From: Pseudoflavonifractor_A sp022772585
Lineage (GTDB): Bacteria > Bacillota > Clostridia > Oscillospirales > Oscillospiraceae
NCBI RefSeq assembly: GCF_052065415.1
Contig: NZ_JBQHUB010000014.1
Span: forward strand, 1 to 64,000
Direction: 5' to 3'
DNA length: 64,000 nt
In this document: one piece after another, positions 58,192 to 64,000 of the stretch
How positions within the stretch are numbered: position 1 is the stretch's first letter
Layout of the letters: each line of letters starts with the position of its first letter
The notes under the pieces: model-generated
The model's input: only the letters and a program-made list of their open reading frames with translations
Databases searched by the model: none
Told to the model about the DNA's origin: nothing
Translations under genes and position numbers: made by a program

Positions 58192-60069
58192 ATGGAACGA
58201 CAAGAGGGCAAGCGCACCCTGCCGCCCAAGAGCGGCAAGCGCGGCAAACAGGGCAAGCAGGCCCTGATCGTGATCGTCCTCATTCTGGTCCTGCTGGCCG
58301 CGGCCTATGCTGTGCTCTGCGTCTATGTGGCCCGCAGCGAGAAGCTGCTCCCCAACACCTCTGCCGCCGGGATCGACCTGAGCGGCCTGACCCGTCAGGA
58401 GGCCATGGATAAGCTGGAGCGGGAGATGAGCGGCCGCTATGCCGCCCTCTCGGTCTCCTTTACCTGCGGCGGCACGGAATTCAACGTGCCCGGCAGCGAG
58501 CTCTCCGCCGACCTGTCCGGCGCCGTGGCCGCCGCCTGGGACGCCGGCAGCGGCGGTCTCCTCACCGGCGGCATCCGTTACCTGTCCGCCCTGCTGGGCG
58601 GCGTGGACGTGGAGGTCCCCCTGACCTTCCCCCAGGAGCCCTCCGCCATTGCCCAGGCCGAGAGCCACATTACCAACGCCATGGTGGAGACCAGCTGGAC
58701 TGTGGACGCCGATGCCGTGACCCTGACCAAGGGCGTCACCGGCCAGGCCATCGACACCAGCACCCTGGAGGAAGAGCTTCTGGAACGGTTCCAGCACCTG
58801 CTCAGCAACGATGAGCCTGCCTCCTACGCCCCCATCGAAGTTCCCGTCATCACCGAAGCGCCCCCTGAGCCCGATTTTGACGCCATTCACCGGCAGGTCT
58901 ATACCGAAGCCGCCGACGCCTATCTGGACAAGGAATCCAAAGAGATCATCCCCTCGGTCACCGGCGTCAGCTTTGATATCGCCGCCGCCCGCGCCATGCT
59001 GGAGCGGACCGAGGAGGGCGGCATCTGCCAGGTGCCCCTGGACAAGACCGAGCCAAACATCACCACCGCCAAGCTGGAAGCCAATCTCTTCAAGGACGTC
59101 CTGGGCTCCTCCACCACCGAGTGCGCCGGCCCCAAGGCCCGCTGGTACAATATCAACCTGGCCGCCGGCCGGGTCAACGGCACCATCCTTCTCCCGGGTG
59201 AGACCTTCTCCTACAATGCCCTCTGCGGCCCCTACGACACCTCTGCCGGATATCAGAAGGCGGGCGCCTATGTGGGCGGCAAGAGCGTGGACACCACCGC
59301 CGGCGGCATCTGCCAGCTCTCCTCCACCATCTACTGGACCACGCTGAAGGCCAATCTGGAGATCGTGGAGCGCAACCAGCACCGCTACAACAGCGGCTAC
59401 ATGCCCGTGGTGGGCACCGACGCCACCGTGTACGGCAACTCTCTGGACTTCCGCTTCAAAAACAACACCGAGTACCCCATCAAGATCTCCTGCTATCAGG
59501 ACAGCGGCCACAAGCTCCACGTGACCATCCACGGCACCGACACCACCGGCATTCACGGCGAGCCCTACAGCGTGACGCTGGGCACCGTCCCCTTCAAGAA
59601 TACTTACAAGCCGGACGCCTCCAAGGTGCCGGTGGGCGGCGCTCCGGTCCGCGACCCTGACTATGCCCGCTACAACGGCATCACAGTGGAGGTCTATCAG
59701 AAGCTGGTGGACAAAAACGGAAAGACCGTCAGCACCACCAAGCTGTATAAAAACACCTACCGGTCCTCCGACGCGGTGTACTATTATAACCCCGCCGACG
59801 CGGCCCGCCTGGGCATCAACCCCTCCACCGGGCTGATGACCGAAACTCCGGTGGAACCCACGCCCACCCCCGCCCCCAGCACGACCCCCACGCCCTCTCA
59901 GCCTCCCGTTGTCACGCCCACACCCAGCGCTCCGGTGACCGAGCCGCCGGCTGTTACGCCCACGCCTGATCCGGCTCCCACGCCCGCCCCCACTCCTGCG
60001 CCGGACCCGGTCCCCGCTCCCACCGTCGACCAGCCTATCCTGCCGCCTGAGGCGGTAGAGAACGCCTGA
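58192..60069 (+). CDS. VanW-family protein with PG-binding domain and Pro/Thr tail
   Basis: This 625-residue protein has a basic N-terminus, one membrane helix (ALIVIVLILVLLAAAYAVLC, about residues 24-44) and a PG_binding_4 (YkuD-associated) domain (about 55-230, with ARSEKLLPNTSAAGIDLSGL). The VanW domain (about 305-450) has WYNINLAAGRVNGTILLPGE and GGICQLSSTIYWTTLKANLE. A G5-like region follows. From about residue 550 the tail is nearly all Pro, Thr, Ala and Pro-Thr-Pro repeats, typical of wall-spanning linkers. VanW domains occur in vancomycin-resistance loci but here are general wall proteins; no vanHAX genes are present. Confidence 0.9.
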   Translation: MERQEGKRTLPPKSGKRGKQGKQALIVIVLILVLLAAAYAVLCVYVARSEKLLPNTSAAGIDLSGLTRQEAMDKLEREMSGRYAALSVSFTCGGTEFNVPGSELSADLSGAVAAAWDAGSGGLLTGGIRYLSALLGGVDVEVPLTFPQEPSAIAQAESHITNAMVETSWTVDADAVTLTKGVTGQAIDTSTLEEELLERFQHLLSNDEPASYAPIEVPVITEAPPEPDFDAIHRQVYTEAADAYLDKESKEIIPSVTGVSFDIAAARAMLERTEEGGICQVPLDKTEPNITTAKLEANLFKDVLGSSTTECAGPKARWYNINLAAGRVNGTILLPGETFSYNALCGPYDTSAGYQKAGAYVGGKSVDTTAGGICQLSSTIYWTTLKANLEIVERNQHRYNSGYMPVVGTDATVYGNSLDFRFKNNTEYPIKISCYQDSGHKLHVTIHGTDTTGIHGEPYSVTLGTVPFKNTYKPDASKVPVGGAPVRDPDYARYNGITVEVYQKLVDKNGKTVSTTKLYKNTYRSSDAVYYYNPADAARLGINPSTGLMTETPVEPTPTPAPSTTPTPSQPPVVTPTPSAPVTEPPAVTPTPDPAPTPAPTPAPDPVPAPTVDQPILPPEAVENA

Positions 60070-60087
60070 TCCCCATGAGATTCAAAC

Positions 60088-60116
60088 ACGCGGGCCCGGA
60101 GATACCGGGCCCGCGT
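60088..60116 (+). terminator. Terminator of the VanW gene
   Basis: A perfect 12-bp GC stem (60088-60099 with 60105-60116) 18 nt after the stop codon is followed by ACTTTTCCC. Confidence 0.85.
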
Positions 60117-60162
60117 ACTTTTCCCTTCCTGTCCGCCCATGCCATACCAAGGAGGTCATCCC

Positions 60163-60840
60163 ATGTTTCAGGGCTTTTCCGACGCCACCGTCGATTTTAT
60201 GTGGGGCATCCGCTTCAACAATGAGCGTGCCTGGTTCGAGGCCCACAAGGCCGAATATCTGGAGCACTTCTATAACCCGATGAAGGAGCTGGCCCGGGAG
60301 GTATACGACCGCTTCCAGGCCGAGCATCAGGTTCCCGGACTGTGCTGCAAGGTCTCCCGCATCTACCGGGACGCCCGGCGCCTCCACGGCCGGGGCCCCT
60401 ATAAGGACCACCTCTGGTGGTCCATGGAGCGCCCCACCGACGAGCCCTTTTCCACGCGTCCGGTGTTCTGGTTCGAGCTGGAGCCTGAGGGTTGGTCCTA
60501 CGGCCTGGGCTATTACTCGGCCACCCCTCTCACCATGGCCAAGTTCCGCGCCCGCCTGGACCGGGACCCCGGGACCTTTGAGGCCCTGGCCCGCAGTCTC
60601 CGGCGGCAGGACACCTTCCGGCTCACCGGTGAGGACTACAAGCGCCCCAAGGGTGACATCTCCGGCCTGCTGGCCCCCTGGTACAACAAGCGGCGCTTCA
60701 GTTTGGAGTGCGATCATGAGATCGATCCTCTTCTCAACTCCCACGATCTGGTGGACACCCTGCTGGACGGATACCGCTTCCTGCTTCCCTTCTTCCAGTA
60801 CCTCTCCACACTGGAGAGCGACCCTGATCCCCGCGATTGA
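60163..60840 (+). CDS. DUF2461 domain-containing protein
   Basis: This 225-residue protein matches the DUF2461 pattern: MFQGFSDATVDFMWGIRFNN, ERAWFEAHKAEYLEHFYNPM, then CCKVSRIYRDARRLHGRGPY and KDHLWWSME. Its biochemical function is unknown. ATG 60163 is preferred over ATG 60139 since AAGGAGG precedes it. No signal peptide is visible. It has a good terminator of its own. Confidence 0.87.
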   Translation: MFQGFSDATVDFMWGIRFNNERAWFEAHKAEYLEHFYNPMKELAREVYDRFQAEHQVPGLCCKVSRIYRDARRLHGRGPYKDHLWWSMERPTDEPFSTRPVFWFELEPEGWSYGLGYYSATPLTMAKFRARLDRDPGTFEALARSLRRQDTFRLTGEDYKRPKGDISGLLAPWYNKRRFSLECDHEIDPLLNSHDLVDTLLDGYRFLLPFFQYLSTLESDPDPRD

Positions 60841-60843
60841 CCG

Positions 60844-60877
60844 AAAGGCCGCGGCTTCTCAAGAAGCCGCGGCCTTT
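60844..60877 (+). terminator. Terminator of the DUF2461 gene
   Basis: A stem of about 14 bp (60844-60857 with 60864-60877, GGCCGCGGCTT core) is followed by TTTTTTGTC. Confidence 0.9.
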
Positions 60878-60956
60878 TTTGTCAAAAAATACGTGATTGA
60901 TTTTTCTCCGGCTGTCACATACTAACCGCACTCAGTATAGAAAGGAAGCGTGGCGC

Positions 60957-61742
60957 ATGGGGCGTTTGGGAAGGACAGGGAGACTGCGGGCCCGGTGGAC
61001 CTGCCTGTTTCTGGCGGCAGTGCTGCTCACCGCTCAGGGACTGCTCTGTGCTTCCCTGACCCGGGCCGTCCCAGCCGACTCCTCCCTGCCGGGTCAGGTG
61101 GAGGTCTCCCCCGCTCCCACGCCCGCCCCTACGGCGGACGGCGGGCTCATCGCCCTCACCTTTGACGACGGCCCCCGCCGCTCCACCACCACTGCCCTGC
61201 TGGACGGTCTGGCTCAGCGGGGGGCCAGGGCCACCTTTTTCCTCATTGGCAGGCAGCTGGCCAACAACGCCGACCTGGTCCAGCGCATGGACCGGGAGGG
61301 GCACCAGATCGGCATCCATACCTACGACCACACCAAGCTCACCGGGCTCAACGACGCCGACTTTGCCGCCCAGGTGGACAAAACCCGCAGCGCCATCCAG
61401 TCCATTCTCGGACACAACGGCTTTCTCCTCCGGCCACCCTACGGCATGACCGACCCTGCCGTGGAGCGCCGGGCCGGCTGTCCCATCATCCTCTGGTCCA
61501 TCGACCCGGAGGACTGGGATGACAAAAATACCGCCCGGGTGGTGGAGCATGTGGTCTCCCGGGCCAGGGACGGAGATATCATCCTCCTCCATGATATCTA
61601 CCCCTCCTCCGTGGAGGCCGCACTGCAGATCGTGGACAAGCTCCATGAGAGGGGCTTCTATTTCGTCACGGTCAGCGAGCTTTTCGCCGCCCGGCACCTC
61701 CCGCTGGAGGACGGCCATATCTACCGCAATGCCTATCCCTGA
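60957..61742 (+). CDS. Polysaccharide deacetylase (NodB-like), exported
   Basis: This 261-residue protein has a signal peptide or anchor (WTCLFLAAVLLTAQGLLCAS, about residues 14-33), a Pro-rich linker, then a NodB domain: IALTFDDGPRRSTTTALLDG (metal/catalytic Asp pair), GHQIGIHTYDHTKLTGL (His-x3-His zinc ligands), LRPPYGMTDPAVERRA (R-P-P-Y), WSIDPEDWDD and IILLHDIYPSSVEAAL (catalytic His). It removes N-acetyl groups from wall glycans, for example peptidoglycan GlcNAc or MurNAc. AAAGGAAG precedes ATG. It is convergent with the RNase J gene. Confidence 0.93.
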   Translation: MGRLGRTGRLRARWTCLFLAAVLLTAQGLLCASLTRAVPADSSLPGQVEVSPAPTPAPTADGGLIALTFDDGPRRSTTTALLDGLAQRGARATFFLIGRQLANNADLVQRMDREGHQIGIHTYDHTKLTGLNDADFAAQVDKTRSAIQSILGHNGFLLRPPYGMTDPAVERRAGCPIILWSIDPEDWDDKNTARVVEHVVSRARDGDIILLHDIYPSSVEAALQIVDKLHERGFYFVTVSELFAARHLPLEDGHIYRNAYP

Positions 61743-61750
61743 AGCACAAT

Positions 61751-61781
61751 GCGCCCCCGGAGGCTGAGCCTCCGGGGGCGC
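61751..61781. terminator. Terminator between convergent genes
   Basis: A perfect 14-bp stem (61751-61764 with 61768-61781, arm GCGCCCCCGGAGGC) separates the deacetylase and RNase J genes. No T tract follows on either strand. Confidence 0.65.
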
Positions 61782-61787
61782 TGCTGA

Positions 61788-63446
61788 TTACACTTCCATG
61801 ATGACGGGCAGGATCATGGGATTGCGCTTGGTCTTTTTGTAGAGGAAGTTGGACAGGTCGTTCTTCATCTCGGTCTTGATGGCGGCCCAGTCAGTGCAGT
61901 GGTCCCGCTGGCAGTTCTCCAGCGCGTTCACCGCCACCCGCCGCAGCTCCTCTATCAGCCCCTCAGACTCCTTCACATAGACGAAGCCCCGGGTGATGAT
62001 GTCGGGCCCGGAGACCACCGAGCCGTCCTCGCCGGACATGGAGACCACAGCCACGATCATGCCGTCCTCGGCCAGATGCTTGCGGTCCCGCAGGACCACG
62101 CTGCCCACATCGCCCACGCCATAGCCGTCCACGAACACCTTGCCCGCGGGCACAGTGCCGTTGATCTTGGCGGAGTTGGGGGTGAACTCGATGACCTTGC
62201 CGATATCGCTGATGATGATGCGGCGGGGGGCCATGCCCATATCCCGGGCCAGCTTGGCGTGGGTCTTGAGCATGCGCTGCTCGCCGTGGACGGGAATGAA
62301 GAACTTGGGCTTGACCAAGGCGTGGATGATCTTCAGCTCCTCCTGACAGGCGTGGCCCGACACGTGGAGCTCTCCCAGGCGCTCGTTGACCACCTCGGCA
62401 TCCTTGCGGTAGAGCTCGTTGATGACGCTGCCCACCGCGTTCTCGTTGCCGGGGATGGCGCTGGCCGAGATGATGACCCGGTCGCCGGCGCGGATATCCA
62501 CCTGCTTGTGGGTGGAGAAAGCCATGCGGGTCAGGGCCGACATGGTCTCGCCCTGGCTGCCGGTGGTGATGATGCAGACCTTGTTGTCAGGCAGGCTCTT
62601 GATGTGGTTGATGTCCACCAGCACTCCGTCGGGGATGCTCATATAGCCCAGCTCCACCGACACCTTCATGGCGTTTTCCATGCTCCGCCCGGTGACGGCC
62701 ACCTTGCGGCCGTACTTGGCGGCCACCGAGATGACCTGCTGGATGCGGTCCACATTCGAGGCGAAGGTGGTGACGATGATGCGGCTCTCGCAGCCCCGGA
62801 ACAGGGCGTCGAAGGAGGCGCCCACGCACCGCTCACTCTTGGTATAGCCGGGACGCTCCACATTGGTGGAGTCGCACAGCAGGGCCAGCACGCCCTTTTT
62901 ACCCAGCTCGCCCAGGCGGGCCAGATCGGTCATGCCCCCCTGGATGGGGGTGGTGTCGATCTTGAAGTCGCCGGTGTGGACCACCGTGCCCACCGGCGTC
63001 TTGATGGCGAAGGCCACCGCGTCGGCAATGGAGTGGTTCACATGGATAAACTCCACGCTGAACCGCCCGGCCTTGACCACCTCGCCCGCCTCGCAGGTGA
63101 TGAGCTTGGTCTTGTCCATCAGCCGGTGCTCCTCCAGCTTGAGCTGCACCAGGCCGGCGGTCATGCGGGTGGCGTAGATGGGGGCGTTGATGCTGCGCAG
63201 CAGATAGGGGATGGAGCCGATGTGGTCCTCGTGTCCGTGGGTGAGGAAGATGCCCCGGATCTTGTCCTGATTCTTGATCAGGTAGGTGAAATCCGGGATG
63301 ACCACGTCGATGCCGTACATATCGTTGTCCGGGAAGCCCATGCCCACGTCCACTACGATGATGTCTCCGCCGTACTCATAGACGGTCATGTTCTTGCCGA
63401 TCTCATTGAGTCCGCCCAGAGAGATGATTTTCAGTTTTTCTGCCAT
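61788..63446 (-). CDS. rnj: Ribonuclease J
   Basis: This 552-residue enzyme is the 5'-3' exo-/endoribonuclease that drives mRNA decay in most Firmicutes. It has the beta-lactamase metal motif FLTHGHEDHIGSIPYLLRSI (H-x-H-x-D-H), the VHTGDFKIDTTP motif, the beta-CASP region (LLCDSTNVERPGYTKSE, IIVTTFASNVDRIQQV and IITTGSQGETMSALTRM) and ADVHVSGHACQEELK-like SGHA in LHVSGHACQEELKIIHALVK. The C-terminal domain ends near NFLYKKTKRNPMILPVIMEV. ATG 63446 is chosen where the homology begins; a GTG 15 nt upstream sits too near the GGAG. Confidence 0.95.
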   Translation of the reverse strand: MAEKLKIISLGGLNEIGKNMTVYEYGGDIIVVDVGMGFPDNDMYGIDVVIPDFTYLIKNQDKIRGIFLTHGHEDHIGSIPYLLRSINAPIYATRMTAGLVQLKLEEHRLMDKTKLITCEAGEVVKAGRFSVEFIHVNHSIADAVAFAIKTPVGTVVHTGDFKIDTTPIQGGMTDLARLGELGKKGVLALLCDSTNVERPGYTKSERCVGASFDALFRGCESRIIVTTFASNVDRIQQVISVAAKYGRKVAVTGRSMENAMKVSVELGYMSIPDGVLVDINHIKSLPDNKVCIITTGSQGETMSALTRMAFSTHKQVDIRAGDRVIISASAIPGNENAVGSVINELYRKDAEVVNERLGELHVSGHACQEELKIIHALVKPKFFIPVHGEQRMLKTHAKLARDMGMAPRRIIISDIGKVIEFTPNSAKINGTVPAGKVFVDGYGVGDVGSVVLRDRKHLAEDGMIVAVVSMSGEDGSVVSGPDIITRGFVYVKESEGLIEELRRVAVNALENCQRDHCTDWAAIKTEMKNDLSNFLYKKTKRNPMILPVIMEV

Positions 63447-63838
63447 GGAAAAATAGAACACTCCTTTTTTCGTTCAGCCCTGAATCCAATGTCAGGGGAT
63501 GGTTTGGGGTATGTATGGACACAGCGTTTGGGACGCAGAAAGCCAGGGGCGAATATCCCGCTCTTTCCGGCCCTGCCTCGCCGGAAAAAGGAAGACCTTT
63601 CCGTCCGTCCTCTTCTCATCATTCAGGCTGTGTCCTGCCTTATACAAAGCGCGGTACGCGCATAAAGCCAAAGCGGCTGTACGCCATAGGCATACGCTCG
63701 ATACTATAGTATACCATGCTTTGCATGAAAAGTATACTTAATTTTTCTTTCTCCCCCCGCCGTTTCTCCTGAAAGTTTTTGCTTTTCTCCCCTCTTTCCC
63801 TGTGGTACAATAGCTTCACTTAAGGAGGTCTTGCCGCT
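63447..63838. other. Long intergenic region upstream of RNase J, with a palindrome
   Basis: This 392-nt divergent region between the RNase J and DUF1653 genes holds no convincing gene. GTATAC (63709-63714) and GTATAC (63732-63737) are arms of an inverted repeat around CATGC-TTT-GCATG, giving a near-perfect 29-bp palindrome in a promoter-like AT-rich stretch (63700-63760). On the minus strand TATACT near 63708-63713 could be the RNase J -10 box; the implied leader would be about 250 nt. A possible -10 box TACAAT (63806-63811) serves the plus strand. Confidence 0.45.
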
Positions 63839-64000
63839 ATGGAATCCATCCGGCCCGGGCGCTACCGCCATTTCAAGGGCAACGAATACCAGGTGCTGGG
63901 CACCGCCCGCCATTCCGAGACCGAGGAGCTGCTGGTGGTCTACCGTCCCCTGTACGGGGAGGGCGGGCTCTGGGTGCGTCCCCTGGCCATGTGGAACGAG
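63839..64000 (+). CDS. DUF1653 domain-containing protein, partial at the window end
   Basis: The first 54 residues of a DUF1653 protein are visible: MESIRPGRYRHFKGNEYQVL, then GTARHSETEELLVVYRPLYG and LWVRPLAMW, which match the whole short family core. The rest lies outside the window. ATG 63839 has a strong TAAGGAGGTC 8 nt upstream. The function of the family is not established; it resembles small RNA- or nucleotide-associated domains. It is divergent from RNase J. Confidence 0.88.
   Translation, partial: MESIRPGRYRHFKGNEYQVLGTARHSETEELLVVYRPLYGEGGLWVRPLAMWNE

Noticed and set aside
58192..60069. Vancomycin resistance gene
   Set aside because: VanW-domain proteins are common wall proteins; no vanH, vanA/B or vanX gene is nearby.
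63431..63741. Short open frames between RNase J and the DUF1653 gene
   Set aside because: No ribosome binding sites, low protein-likeness and overlap with promoter-like DNA.

Overview
The window looks like the chromosome of an anaerobic, low-copy-repeat Gram-positive gut bacterium of the Oscillospiraceae type (Flavonifractor, Pseudoflavonifractor or Lawsonibacter-like). This is an inference from gene content: paired GlgC/GlgD, HrcA/CIRCE-controlled hrcA-grpE-dnaK-dnaJ, RNase J, an S-layer-homology protein, a flavodiiron protein with rubredoxin, and many flavodoxin-type proteins. Most of the window from about 15.7 kb onward is GC-rich with uniform codon use. The first 15 kb is more mixed and contains gene debris.

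Region by region. 1-7.7 kb is a mosaic. It has two decayed genes, a helicase/nuclease-GDSL-rhodanese run on the minus strand, an S-layer protein with no signal peptide, and a fragment resembling a STAND ATPase. 7.7-15.2 kb carries small redox and stress modules: a class M sirtuin overlapping its zinc macrodomain, a PPOX flavoprotein, an HxlR-led operon (peptide-deformylase-like protein, alpha/beta hydrolase, EFR1 ferredoxin), and a MerR-controlled operon (flavoprotein, hydrolase, cupin, flavodoxin) with a textbook 19-bp-spaced promoter. 15.3-25.7 kb holds a YyaL/tocopherol-cyclase operon with two very small proteins, KdpD/KdpE without kdpFABC, and a TrkH/TrkA potassium uptake pair. A two-copy repeat of about 140-155 bp sits at 15.5 and 22.6 kb. 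25.8-31.8 kb has a tyrosine phosphatase, a phosphoesterase, a flavoprotein, a polar amino-acid ABC transporter and MobA.

31.9-42.5 kb is a DD-carboxypeptidase gene followed by a complete glycogen locus (glgB, glgC, glgD, glgA, glgP). GlgB and GlgA both end in histone-H1-like lysine/alanine tails, and glgB, glgA and glgP are each preceded by structured DNA. 42.6-47.5 kb has rubredoxin/FprA, a cysteine desulfurase, a MATE exporter and an MBL-fold hydrolase. 47.6-52.6 kb is the heat-shock operon with a perfect CIRCE element. 52.7-64 kb carries a family 39 glycosyltransferase with a lectin-like insert, HisK-type phosphatase, RpiB, YjdF under a probable yjdF riboswitch, an XpaC-family protein, a VanW protein, a DUF2461 protein, a polysaccharide deacetylase, RNase J and the start of a DUF1653 gene.

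No tRNA, rRNA, CRISPR array, intact transposase or phage gene was seen. All alignments and family calls were made by eye from motifs. Hairpins were found by eye and no folding energies were computed.
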